Source: Leptospiraceae bacterium
Lineage (GTDB): Bacteria; Spirochaetota; Leptospiria; Leptospirales; Leptonemataceae
Direction: 5' to 3'
Assembly (NCBI GenBank): GCA_026005135.1
Contig: BPKM01000003.1
Span: 62,001 to 126,000, forward strand
Length of the DNA: 64,000 nt
The position numbers and the translations under genes were made by a program. Below are positions 6,728-15,793 of the stretch, piece by piece. A model generated the notes under the pieces. That model made no database searches. It saw only the letters and a list, made by a program, of their open reading frames with translations, and was not told the origin of the DNA. Positions within the stretch are counted from its first letter, which is position 1. The number at the start of each line of letters is the position of its first letter.

Positions 6728-9455
6728 GCATATAATCTATAATTTTTTTATAAAGATCATCTGGTTTAAATGGTTTTATAATTACATCATTTAGTCCATA
6801 TTGTTTAATTTTTTCAGCTACATTTTCAATAGTAGATGCTGTAATTGCAATAATAGGAATCTCTTGATTAAATTCTCTAATTTTTTGAGTTGCTGTATAT
6901 CCATCCATTCCTGGCATATGTAAATCCATTAAAATCATATCATATTGATTTTGTTTTACTTTATGTATAGCTTCTTCTCCATTTGTAGCAAAATCACATT
7001 GAATTTTCCATATTTCTAAAAATTTTTTTGTAATTAAAAGATTGGGATAATAATCTTCTACAATTAATACCTTTATATTTCCGAGATTTTTTTCTTTTTG
7101 TTTATTCTGTTTATTTTGTTCCATGTGTTTTTTTACTTTGAAGGGTATTTCTATTATTACTTTTGTTCCTTCCAATGGTTTACTATGTATCTTTATAGAA
7201 CCATTAAAAAGATCAATTAATTTTTTTGTAATTGCTAAACCCAAGCCTGTACCAGAATATTTTCGATTCGGTTTTGCATCAAGTTGTTTAAATGGCTCGA
7301 AGATATTTGATAATTGTTCTTCCGAAATACCAATACCTGTATCTGAAATTTCGAATTGTATAATAATATTATCATCTTGAATATTTTTTAAAATAGATTT
7401 AAAATATATCTTACCTTTATCTGTAAATTTTACAGCATTTGATAGAATATTATATAAAATTTGATTTAATCGAGTTTTATCTCCAATAACTTTATCTGGT
7501 AATTTATTATCTATAAAATATTCAAATATCAATCCCTTTTCTTCGATTTGAGATTTAAACATATCAACAATTTGTTGTATGATATTTTTTAAATTGAAAT
7601 CATTTTCCTGTAATTCTAATTTTCCCACTTCTATTTTATTATAATCTAAAATGTCATTAACAAGACTTAAAAGATGTTCAGAAGAACTTTTTAATAATTT
7701 CATATCATCTAATTGATCTTCTCTTGGATTATTATGTAATAGTAATTGAATAATACCTATAATAACATTTAAAGGTGTGCGAATTTCATGACTCATTATA
7801 GATAAGAATTCAGATTTAATTTGTGCATTTTTTTCTGCTAATTCTTTCGCCTGAATTAATTGTTTTTCATATTCCATTTCTTTCGTAATATCTTGAAAAA
7901 TACAATAATAGGCAATTATATCGTTTTGTTCATTTTTTAAACTTTCAAAGATAAAATTAAAGTATTTTTTTTCGTTATTTATATATAATTCTAATTCATT
8001 TTTAAATGTCTCTCTTAATAACATTTTCTTTATAAAAGATTCTTTATTTTTGTTTTGTACTGGAAGGTTTTTAAAAAATTCTATAAAATTTTGATTTTTC
8101 TTTAACATAGGGAAAAGGCTACTTAGTTTTTCATTAAACCATTGAATTTGGTTATTTTCGTCAATAATGATAATAAAATCATTCATTTTCCGAGATATTT
8201 GAGAAAGTAAAAAATTTTCTTTTTCGATTTGGTTTTTTTCTATAATTAATGAACAAAGAAAAGATGCTTGATATAAATATTCAATTTCTATTTCTGCAAT
8301 ATTTTGTTCTTTATTGTAATAGTTAACAATGATACCATAACATTCGCCTGATTTATTTATAAAAGGTATATACCAATAAGAAATGATGGATTGGTCGATA
8401 AATTTTTGTAATAAATCTTGATGAGGTATTTCCTGTAAGATATTTCTATAAAAACCTGGTTTTTGGGATAATAAACTTTTTCGAATGGGGGAATTATCAT
8501 ATTTTAAAATTTCGTTAATATACTTTATATGTAAATCTTCTTTGTTTTGACTAACTACATGATATTTTTTAGATTCTATTAATAAATCAATATTAGATTC
8601 TTTGATTGCTTCTTCGAACCAGATACACATCAAATTGGATTTTAATATAATCTGAAAAGTCGATATTAATTCTTCTAAGATAACATTAATATTTTTTTCT
8701 TGAATGATCTTTTGTAATAAAAAGATCGATTTTTCGGAAAAATTTCTTTTATGAACATGATTGGAAATATCCTGAAAAATTACAAGAACAGCAGGTTGAT
8801 GATTCCATAATATTTTTTTAGCTCTTACTTCTGCATAAAATGGTTTTTTATCAATTGTTAATAGAATTTCTTCTATAGGTGCTGCTTCTTCGTCTTTATT
8901 GTAAATATCTTGTATCCTTTTATTTACAATTTTTTGATAATCCTGTTTAACAAATTCTGTTACAGTTTTACCTAAGATTTCGTTTTCTTCTTCTATGTTT
9001 AATAATTTTAAAGCTGTTTTATTTGCATATACGATTTTTAAATTTTGATGAATAACAATTCCTACTGGTAAATATTCTGTCAAAATAGTAAAATTTGTTT
9101 TAATAGTATCATCAGTAGGATAAAAATAACAATATATTTTATTAGCTTTATAAAAAAAATGAATTTCATAATGATAACTAATTTTATTTTGCAAATTTTC
9201 TGATTGAAATTGAATTTTTATTACAGATTTAATTTGTTTTTCCTGTACTACTCTTTTTAATGTATTTAAAAAATTTTCATTGTCTTTTAGAAAATGATTT
9301 AAATTATAATTAGCAGGCATGATTTTTTTAAAGGCTGGATTAATATATAAAATTTCGTAATTTTTAGATGAAAAAATCATTAATGGAATTTCTAAAAAAT
9401 TTGGTAAATTATTATCAAAATCAGAGTTATTCGTAGAAAAAATTTTATGAAACAT
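6684..9455 (-). CDS. Hybrid sensor histidine kinase (PAS-PAS-GAF-PAS-HisKA-HATPase-REC)
   Basis: The 923-residue protein has no obvious membrane segment and should sense a cytoplasmic signal. Domains in order: an N-terminal PAS-like part (to about 110), a PAS around 125-235 (LPVGIVIHQNLKIVYANKTA), a GAF-like region about 245-405, another PAS about 420-535 (IIIIDENNQIQWFNE), then HisKA with the H-box FLSIMSHEIRTPLN. The ATPase part has the N-box NILSNAVKF and the G-boxes DTGIGIS and GTGLGLAI. The receiver domain near the C-terminus has the phosphoacceptor in MDLHMPGMDGYTA and the conserved Lys in IIKPFKP. No partner regulator or HPt protein is adjacent. The gene tail overlaps the M23 peptidase gene by 44 bp. 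Confidence 0.92.
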   Translation of the reverse strand: MFHKIFSTNNSDFDNNLPNFLEIPLMIFSSKNYEILYINPAFKKIMPANYNLNHFLKDNENFLNTLKRVVQEKQIKSVIKIQFQSENLQNKISYHYEIHFFYKANKIYCYFYPTDDTIKTNFTILTEYLPVGIVIHQNLKIVYANKTALKLLNIEEENEILGKTVTEFVKQDYQKIVNKRIQDIYNKDEEAAPIEEILLTIDKKPFYAEVRAKKILWNHQPAVLVIFQDISNHVHKRNFSEKSIFLLQKIIQEKNINVILEELISTFQIILKSNLMCIWFEEAIKESNIDLLIESKKYHVVSQNKEDLHIKYINEILKYDNSPIRKSLLSQKPGFYRNILQEIPHQDLLQKFIDQSIISYWYIPFINKSGECYGIIVNYYNKEQNIAEIEIEYLYQASFLCSLIIEKNQIEKENFLLSQISRKMNDFIIIIDENNQIQWFNEKLSSLFPMLKKNQNFIEFFKNLPVQNKNKESFIKKMLLRETFKNELELYINNEKKYFNFIFESLKNEQNDIIAYYCIFQDITKEMEYEKQLIQAKELAEKNAQIKSEFLSIMSHEIRTPLNVIIGIIQLLLHNNPREDQLDDMKLLKSSSEHLLSLVNDILDYNKIEVGKLELQENDFNLKNIIQQIVDMFKSQIEEKGLIFEYFIDNKLPDKVIGDKTRLNQILYNILSNAVKFTDKGKIYFKSILKNIQDDNIIIQFEISDTGIGISEEQLSNIFEPFKQLDAKPNRKYSGTGLGLAITKKLIDLFNGSIKIHSKPLEGTKVIIEIPFKVKKHMEQNKQNKQKEKNLGNIKVLIVEDYYPNLLITKKFLEIWKIQCDFATNGEEAIHKVKQNQYDMILMDLHMPGMDGYTATQKIREFNQEIPIIAITASTIENVAEKIKQYGLNDVIIKPFKPDDLYKKIIDYMPKNISEKSKWDFYI

Positions 9456-10012
9456 TTGTATTAAAACATATAAAAAGATTTTTTTCTACTGTCTATTAAA
9501 ATAATTCTAGAACTATAAAGTTTTGCAATTGTTTAAAATCTATTATAGATAAAAATAATTAGTTTTTTATCTTACTTATAAAGTAATATTAACTATTTCG
9601 ATTTTTATAAAATCAATTCAATTTTTAAACTATTTTAGAAGCAAATAATTATTTTTTAATGATATTGATTTTATTCCTTAAATTGGCTCTATTGCATAAA
9701 AGTTAATTATTTGCTATTTATAAATATTAATCAACATTCCTAGACAATTTTTCGTGATATGAAAAAAGTATTAAATTTTTTAACATATGTAAGTATTATT
9801 TGAAAAAAATTTCGCTTTTATATTAAATTTTGCTTTAAAATGGGAGTTATGCAACAAAGCCCCTTAAATTTATATAAAAAATAAAAAAATACTTAATATA
9901 TGTATGGTTAATAAAAATTTAGATGTATTATTTTTTAGAAATTTTAAAAAAATGACAAAAAATGTTCAAAAAAATGAAAAAAACTTGAAAAAAAATCTTT
10001 TATTTTGAAATT
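9456..10012. other. 557-bp intergenic region holding a MITE
   Basis: The region lies between the divergent histidine kinase and diguanylate cyclase genes. Apart from the inverted-repeat element at 9685-9861 and its flanking 9-bp repeats, it is AT-rich sequence with no open frame of note. Promoters of both neighbours must lie here but no clear -35/-10 pair stands out. Confidence 0.6.
9685..9861. mobile_element. MITE-like element, IS5/IS903-type ends, 9-bp target duplication
   Basis: The left end GGCTCTATTGCATAA (9685-9699) and right end TTATGCAACAAAGCC (9847-9861) are inverted repeats matching at 13 of 15 positions. They are flanked by a perfect 9-bp direct repeat CCTTAAATT (9676-9684 and 9862-9870). 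The 177-bp interior has no coding capacity. IS903-group IS5 elements have ends close to GGCTTTGTTG and make 9-bp duplications, so this is probably a non-autonomous derivative mobilised by such an element. No transposase of that type is in the window. Confidence 0.82.
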
Positions 10013-10018
10013 GTGTTT

Positions 10019-11035
10019 ATGCAAACAAATATAGATTATTTGCAAAAAGAAATAGATAGATTAAATAAAATTATTGAGGCTTATGATAAGTTTCGCGAAT
10101 TATCGCATAAAGAACTAAAAGAAGCAAAAAAAACAATTGAAGCATACGAAGAAGTCCAGGAATTAAGCAGGATAGAACAATTATCATTATATGATAAATT
10201 ACACTTCCAAAAGAAAACACATACATTAGAAGATAAAATAAAAAAACTTTTAGATCAATGTCCTACCAATGAGGAAAAAGTAATTGAGCTTTTAAAAAAA
10301 GAAGAGCCAGAAAATTATAAAATATATTCAACTTTATTTTATATATTAACCCATCATGAATTTTCAGAAGAAGAAGCTATTCGTATATGGAGAGAAATTA
10401 AAGAAAGACAAATTGAAATGCAAAATGCATTAAAAAGAAATATAAGTTTTCGTGTTGCTATGCTTGATTATTTTATTTCTACTAATAAGGTATTTAAAAA
10501 TCCAATGACAGTAGAAATTCAATTATTTGAACAATTGCAGTATCAAGCAATTTTTGATGAATTAACCAAAGTTTATAATAGAAGATTTATTTTGCATATT
10601 TTTCAAAAAGAGTTAGAAAGAGCAAAAAGACATAAACATGAGCTATGCATCATTTTATTTGATATTGATAATTTTAAACGTATTAATGATGTAATGGGAC
10701 ATCTAACAGGAGATAAAGTATTAAAGTTATTTTCTAAGGTTGTTAAAGATAATATTCGAACAGAAGATTCTTTTGGTCGAATTGGTGGAGAAGAATTTCT
10801 ATTAATATTACCAGAAACACCAATATATAAAACAATATATTTATTAGAAAGAATTCGAGATATTTTATCTGAAATTTCTGGAGAAAAAATGTTTTTTACT
10901 TTTAGTACAGGAATTGCAGGTTATCCACAGCATGCCGATGATCAAACCACTTTATTGCATTTAGCCGATAAAGCGTTATTAAGATCTAAATTAGATGGGA
11001 AAAATAGAGATTATATTTATTATAACGGACATTAA
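10019..11035 (+). CDS. Diguanylate cyclase (GGDEF domain)
   Basis: The enzyme should make c-di-GMP from two GTP. I choose ATG 10019; GTG 10013 is an in-frame alternative. Residues 1-80 are a charged coiled coil (EIDRLNKIIEAYDKF and on), 80-165 a helical domain of unknown type, and the C-terminal GGDEF domain starts with DELTKVYNRRF. The active site is GGEEF near residue 257, preceded at the expected five-residue spacing by RTED, the inhibitory I-site RxxD. FDIDNFKRINDVMGH carries metal and substrate residues. The enzyme is soluble and product-inhibited by inference. It stands alone, downstream of the MITE. Confidence 0.92.
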   Translation: MQTNIDYLQKEIDRLNKIIEAYDKFRELSHKELKEAKKTIEAYEEVQELSRIEQLSLYDKLHFQKKTHTLEDKIKKLLDQCPTNEEKVIELLKKEEPENYKIYSTLFYILTHHEFSEEEAIRIWREIKERQIEMQNALKRNISFRVAMLDYFISTNKVFKNPMTVEIQLFEQLQYQAIFDELTKVYNRRFILHIFQKELERAKRHKHELCIILFDIDNFKRINDVMGHLTGDKVLKLFSKVVKDNIRTEDSFGRIGGEEFLLILPETPIYKTIYLLERIRDILSEISGEKMFFTFSTGIAGYPQHADDQTTLLHLADKALLRSKLDGKNRDYIYYNGH

Positions 11036-11072
11036 AGAATTTTCATAAAAATTTATAAATTTTGGTTGTTTT

Positions 11073-11098
11073 AGGATAAATTTAATTTTTTTTATCCT
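11073..11098 (+). promoter_or_regulatory. Stem-loop directly before the cobT start codon
   Basis: AGGATAAA (11073-11080) can pair with TTTATCCT (11091-11098), an eight-pair stem with a T-rich loop ending four bases before ATG 11103. It occupies the place of the ribosome-binding site. It could act as a terminator for the upstream GGDEF gene (T-rich loop, no T-run after the stem, so poor) or limit cobT translation. It does not look like a cobalamin riboswitch. Confidence 0.35.
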
Positions 11099-11102
11099 GA
11101 AT

Positions 11103-12110
11103 ATGAAAGTATTAACTGATGAAGAAATCAAATTTAAAATAGATAATAAGACAAAACCACCAGGGTCCTTAGGAAAATTAGAAGAATATGCTTTTAAAAT
11201 TTGTAAAATTCAAAATACACTTAGTCCAAAACTAGATCCTATTGCTTTCATTTTTGCTGGAGATCATGGTATTGCTGAAGAAGGTGTAAGTGCTTATCCA
11301 CAGGAAGTCACTTATCAAATGGTTTTGAATTTTCTACGGGGTGGAGCAGCAATGAATGTTTTTTGTAATCAACATGTAATACCTCTTTATGTAGTTGATG
11401 CTGGGGTTAAAGGAATATTTGATAATCACCCACGTTTATTACATTATAAGATAAACGAAGGAACAAAAAATTTCTATAAAGAGCCTGCTATGTCGGAAGA
11501 AGAATTAAATAAAATATTTGATTATGCGACAAATATAATCAATGAATATACAAAAGATAAAAATCTTTTAATATGTGGAGAAATGGGGATTGGGAATACA
11601 ACACCAGCATCAGCAATAATGTATGCTTTAACAGATTACTCAATTGAAGATTGTGTAGGTCGTGGTTCTGGAATAAATGAAGAAGCATTAAAAAGAAAAA
11701 AACAAATTATTCAAACAAGCATTGAAAAATATCAATTAAAAAATTCTGATCCATTAAAAGTATTACAATATGTTGGTGGATTTGAAATAGCGATGATGAC
11801 AGCTACTTATTTAGAAGCTTATAAAAGAAATATGATTTTATTGATAGATGGATTTATATCTTCTGCAGCATTTCTTGTAGCATATAAACTTGAACCAGAT
11901 ATTATTAAAAATACATTTTTTAGTCATCAATCCCATGAAAATGGTCACAGGAATTTATTAAAAATTTTTAATGCAGATCCTATTTTAAATTTAAATCTAC
12001 GTTTAGGAGAAGGTACTGGTTCTGCTATTGCTTATCCTATTTTGGTTTCTGCGGTAAAATTTATCAATGAAATGGCAGATTTTGATAGTGCAGGTGTAAG
12101 TAAAGGGTGA
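11103..12110 (+). CDS. cobT: Nicotinate-nucleotide--dimethylbenzimidazole phosphoribosyltransferase
   Basis: CobT activates the lower ligand of cobalamin by transferring phosphoribose from nicotinate mononucleotide to dimethylbenzimidazole or another base. The 335-residue length is normal. Family motifs are KPPGSLGKLEEYA near the N-terminus, FAGDHGIAEEGVSAYP, EMGIGNTTPASA, VGRGSGI, DGFISSAAF and the C-terminal RLGEGTGSAIA, with the catalytic Glu expected in the final part. It overlaps cobC by 4 nt (GTGA), so the pair is translationally coupled. No corrin-ring genes are nearby, which fits remodelling or salvage of imported cobamides, although the rest of the genome is not visible. Confidence 0.95.
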   Translation: MKVLTDEEIKFKIDNKTKPPGSLGKLEEYAFKICKIQNTLSPKLDPIAFIFAGDHGIAEEGVSAYPQEVTYQMVLNFLRGGAAMNVFCNQHVIPLYVVDAGVKGIFDNHPRLLHYKINEGTKNFYKEPAMSEEELNKIFDYATNIINEYTKDKNLLICGEMGIGNTTPASAIMYALTDYSIEDCVGRGSGINEEALKRKKQIIQTSIEKYQLKNSDPLKVLQYVGGFEIAMMTATYLEAYKRNMILLIDGFISSAAFLVAYKLEPDIIKNTFFSHQSHENGHRNLLKIFNADPILNLNLRLGEGTGSAIAYPILVSAVKFINEMADFDSAGVSKG

Positions 12111-12643
12111 GTCTTTTATTAATTAGACATACAAAACCAATTGTAGAAAAAAATATTTGTTATGGACAATTGGATATTCCTTTAGACATAAATCATTATT
12201 TAATAAAACGTAAAAAAATTTATAAAACAATTAAACAGTTAAATTTATACTGGGATTGGATTTATTCCAGTCCCAGTATAAGATGTAAATTTCTTGCCTT
12301 ATATTTAGTTAAAAAACTAAGTATACCTATTTTTTATCATGATTTTTTAAAAGAATTTCATTATGGAAAATGGGAAGGTTTATCTTATAATAAAATTGAA
12401 AATGAATTTAATAAATGGGCAAATGATTATATTTATCAATCAACACCAGAAGGAGAATCACTAAATAGTTTTTTAGAAAGAATTAGAAATATTTATATTT
12501 TTTTAATAAAACAAAATAAAAATATTATTATTATTACTCATATAGGTGTTATTAGAGGATTTTATTTATTTTATCATAATCTTTCTATAGAAAATTATTT
12601 TGATTTTAACTTAGATTATGGAGAAATGCTTTTATTAAATTAA
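12107..12643 (+). CDS. cobC: Alpha-ribazole-5'-phosphate phosphatase, histidine phosphatase family
   Basis: The 178-residue protein starts at GTG overlapping the cobT stop codon. It opens with LLIRHTKP, the RHG-type phosphohistidine motif of the phosphoglycerate mutase superfamily, then FHYGKWEGLSYN with a catalytic acid, and ITHIGVIRGF with the second His. Coupling to cobT supports dephosphorylation of alpha-ribazole phosphate, the step after CobT. The superfamily is certain from motifs; the specific substrate comes from the gene pair. Confidence 0.85.
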   Translation: MSLLLIRHTKPIVEKNICYGQLDIPLDINHYLIKRKKIYKTIKQLNLYWDWIYSSPSIRCKFLALYLVKKLSIPIFYHDFLKEFHYGKWEGLSYNKIENEFNKWANDYIYQSTPEGESLNSFLERIRNIYIFLIKQNKNIIIITHIGVIRGFYLFYHNLSIENYFDFNLDYGEMLLLN

Positions 12644-12685
12644 TTTTTTTGTAAGATTTTTCTTATTTTGTATATATAGAACTAT

Positions 12686-13274
12686 ATGGAAACATTAATT
12701 CTTAAAGAACAAACACCAGAATATCATAATCAAAATAAAGGATATAAAGCAAGAAATATTGATACAACCTATTACCGTTTTAGGAAAAAATATAAAACAG
12801 GATTATATATTTTACCAGAATATTATAAAATTCTATATGAATTATCCGAAGGAAAAATTAGGAGAATATTTAAAATATTTATATTATAAATATCACAAAC
12901 AAATATTTAAGTTAAAAGTATCTCGAAGAAAAAAGACAGCAACAGCAGATTATCAGCCCAAAACAAAAAGATATATTCAAATAGCCTTAGATGATATCCG
13001 TATATAATGGGAGAAATACTGGGATTTAAGAAGAATTACAGGGTATTCAATAAGTTATATAGTAAGGATATTTTTGGAATGGGAGTTAGAGGAAATGTCC
13101 AGAAATAGGGAGATTGAGAGAGGAAGACCATTGATAAGAAAGCATCCAGGGGTAGAGGTATTGTCTGCTACGTATCCTATAACCGCAACTCAGAATAGTT
13201 ACGTTAGTTTAAAGTTTGGAAGTAGTATTAGAAACGACATATTTATATTTTACAAGGATATTTTTTATGAATAA
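12686..13274 (+). pseudogene. Broken DUF1564-like gene
   Basis: Reading starts at ATG 12686 (METLILKEQTPEYHNQNKG), shifts frame near 12850-12860 and continues to an in-frame TAA at 13005-13007. After that stop the same frame is open again and encodes TGYSISYIVRIFLEWELEEM up to 13274. Stitched together, the product resembles the edge gene at 1-493: a LYILPEYYKILYEL segment corresponds to LHFMIFLPYKDDL there, and the TGYS(I/V)S..I.R...EWE motif is shared. One frameshift and one nonsense change make it a pseudogene unless they are sequencing errors. The 3' part (13010-13220) is visibly richer in G than its surroundings. Confidence 0.65.
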
Positions 13275-13462
13275 TTATGCTATTATTGCATTTTTTCTTA
13301 ATATTACGATAATAAAAACAATAACATAATTAAAATATAATATACAAATTTACTTTAGTAGCAAAAAAATTTTAAAACAGAATTTTAGTTTTGTTATTAT
13401 TAATACGATCATAATTTATGATTGATATGGATAAACTTAAATGAAAAAAAGGAGAATCATCA

Positions 13463-13861
13463 ATGGCAGTAAAAAAAAATACAAAAAAATCCAATGACAG
13501 TTCCAAAAATAAAACTTCTAAAAAGTATAATGTAATTGATGATTTACATGAACAGATATTAAAAATTGCAACTGTAAATTCTAAAGGGGAAGTAGTAATA
13601 AAAAAAGCAGATTTAAAAAAAGCCTTAGAAGAAGTTTTTACAAATGCAAGTAAAGAAGCAGCAAAAGGTAATCGTGTAAGATTCCCTGTTATAGGAATTT
13701 TAACAATGAAAGATGTACCAGCAAGAAAAGCTGGAAAACAAAAAAATCCCTTTACAGGAGAAATGGTAGATGTTCCAGCAAGACCTGCAAGTAGAAAACC
13801 ACGCTGGTCATTCCCAAAATCTTTAAAAGAATTTTTTGCAGATAAAAAGAACTGGAAATAA
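13463..13861 (+). CDS. HU/IHF-family DNA-binding protein with Lys-rich N-terminal tail
   Basis: A strong ribosome-binding site (GGAGA) precedes ATG 13463. The first 22 residues form a Lys/Ser/Asn-rich tail. Residues about 24-132 follow the HU fold: DLHEQILKIATVNSKGEVVIKKADLKKALEEVF, then the beta-arm region with KNPFTGEMVDVPARPASRKPRWSFPK and a final helix SLKEFF. The PFTGE motif corresponds to the RNPxTGE of HU. The length (132 residues) is longer than the usual 90. It should bind and bend DNA as a nucleoid protein. Similar Lys-tailed HU proteins are known from Leptospira-type spirochaetes (memory). Confidence 0.85.
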   Translation: MAVKKNTKKSNDSSKNKTSKKYNVIDDLHEQILKIATVNSKGEVVIKKADLKKALEEVFTNASKEAAKGNRVRFPVIGILTMKDVPARKAGKQKNPFTGEMVDVPARPASRKPRWSFPKSLKEFFADKKNWK

Positions 13862-13898
13862 CTTGACGAATTTAATTATTTATTTTTATTTGTAATTA

Positions 13899-15296
13899 AT
13901 GAAATTCTATGGGGGATTTATATTATCTATTTTAATTTTTATTATAAATTGTCTTGGAGAATTAAAAAATCCCTATCCGGATTTATTTTTTCTTTATTAT
14001 AATTATTTTAATACATATAATAATTTTCAAAATACAAATTCTGCAAAAAATAATCAGTTAAAAGGCATTATCGATACATCATTTGGAATTAATGGAACAA
14101 CTATAATTGATTTTGGTGGTGTTGATTATGCAAGAGGATTTTTAATTCATAATAATAAAATTATTATTGTAGGGGATAATTCTTCGGATTTTGCCATAGT
14201 TAAATTACTCTCTAATGGAGATTTCGATACTTCTTTTGGTACATCAGGTTCTGGAAAAATCACTCATGATTTGGTTATTGGAATTACAAGTTATAACGAT
14301 TATGCAATAGATATTACAAAAGCAATAGATGGAAATTATATTATTTCTGGAACAAATAGTAACAGTACAAGAAATGTATTAGTTGTTAAAATCAATGCAT
14401 CTACTGGAAATCTGGATACTTCTTTTGGACCAGGTGGAGGTTCGTAAATGGTTGTAATTCACAGGAAACTATCCTTAATACTATTAAACAAAATAGTATT
14501 AAAGTTTTATCTAATGGGAAAATTATTGTTGGAGAAACTCGTTCCTTAGGAGAAAGAGATTTTTATTTATTACGTTATTTATCTAATGGTACAAATTTAG
14601 ATGATAGTGGTACTGCTTATTGTGGTTATGATTACGATCTTACAAATACACAAAATGATGAATTAACTAAAATTTTACTGGATTCTTCGGAAAATATTAT
14701 TGCTGGTGGATTTGTTACGGATTCTTCAACATCAAAAACTGATATTGGAATTATTAAAGTGGGTAATAGTTTTAATACATCTAAGTTGTTTATTATCTGG
14801 TATATTTGGTTCTTCTGGCTGGGCGACTTTTGGTGATTCTTCAAAAGACGAAGAAATGATTGATATGCTTATAGATAATAGCGATAATATTTATGTATTA
14901 GGCCATCAGGATTTAAATAATATTTTAATTTTAAAATTTAATTCTTCGGGTAATTTAGATAGTAGTTTTGGTAGTAGTGGTGTTATTAATCTTCCCATGT
15001 CCACTTTATTTGCAGGTGGAGTGCCTACTTCTTTTATTTTACATCCTAATGGCAAATTTTATTTAGCAGGTGATAATGGCTCCAGTAAAGCGCGAATTGT
15101 TGCACTTAATTCCGATGGAACCTTAGATACAAATTTTGGTTCTTCTGGTATTTTAGATTTTCTTCCAGATGGTTGTTCTTCTTCTGCTTCTATTAATAAA
15201 ATTGATATACAATCATCTGGTAATTTAATTGTTATGGGCAATTGTCAGGGTTCAAGCTCAGGAAATTCTGATTTTTTTGTTAGTAGAATAAAATAA
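13899..15296 (+). pseudogene. Delta-60 repeat (beta-propeller-like) lipoprotein, two frameshifts
   Basis: ATG 13899 gives a lipoprotein-type leader (SILIFIINCLGE) and then repeats of the form LSNGDFDTSFG...G, the delta-60 (DUF5122) signature found in large propeller-like secreted proteins. Reading stops at TAA 14445-14447, but the +1 frame continues the theme (VLSNGKIIVGETRS, SENIIAGGFV) to about 14770. The original frame then resumes with SGIFGSSGWATFGD, NSSGNLDSSFGSSG and NSDGTLDTNFGSSG to 15296. Two compensating frameshifts thus split one gene of about 465 codons. I call it a pseudogene; sequencing indels are the alternative. A ribosomal restart at 14700 seems unlikely. Confidence 0.72.
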
Positions 15297-15318
15297 ATAT
15301 TTTTTTATAATTAAATCA

Positions 15319-15717
15319 ATGAATTATGATATAACTCATCAAAAAACTATCACCAAAGAACAACTTTTTGAGCTTTTTAAAAATTCGGGAATTCGAAGAC
15401 CTTATAATGATTTAAATCGAATCCAAAAAATGATTGATCATGCAAATCTTATCATTACTGTATGGGATAATGAAAAATTAGTTGGTATTGCACGTTGTTT
15501 AACAGATTTCGTTTATTGTTGCTATTTATCGGATCTTGCTGTAGATAAAAAATATCAAAAAAAAGGGATAGGAAAATCAATATTAGATTATTTAAAAACT
15601 TTATTAACAGAAGAAGTTTCTATTATATTAATTTCGGCACCAGAAGCAATGGAATTTTATCCTAAGATGGGATTTACAAAAACAGATCGAGCCTTCCTGA
15701 TTCAAAGAAAAAAATAA
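15319..15717 (+). CDS. GNAT-family N-acetyltransferase
   Basis: The 132-residue protein has the GNAT fold elements: a short N-terminal strand-helix part, LVGIARCLTDFVYCCYLSDLAVDKKYQKKGIGKSIL with the acetyl-CoA loop QKKGIG, and the closing strand-helix EAMEFYPKMGFTKTDRAFLI. Acetyl-CoA is the expected donor; the acceptor (amine of a metabolite or protein) is unknown. It follows the broken delta-60 gene by 22 bp but belongs to a different function. Confidence 0.88.
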   Translation: MNYDITHQKTITKEQLFELFKNSGIRRPYNDLNRIQKMIDHANLIITVWDNEKLVGIARCLTDFVYCCYLSDLAVDKKYQKKGIGKSILDYLKTLLTEEVSIILISAPEAMEFYPKMGFTKTDRAFLIQRKK

Positions 15718-15793
15718 AAAATTATGTGTGGTTTGAATTAATTCATTTAATTTAATTGAAGTTAATCATAAATATTAGGAATAGGAGAGAGAG

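Noticed and set aside
11073-11098. Cobalamin riboswitch before cobT
   Set aside because: The upstream gap is only 67 bp, and no B12-box or long aptamer is present; only a short hairpin is seen.
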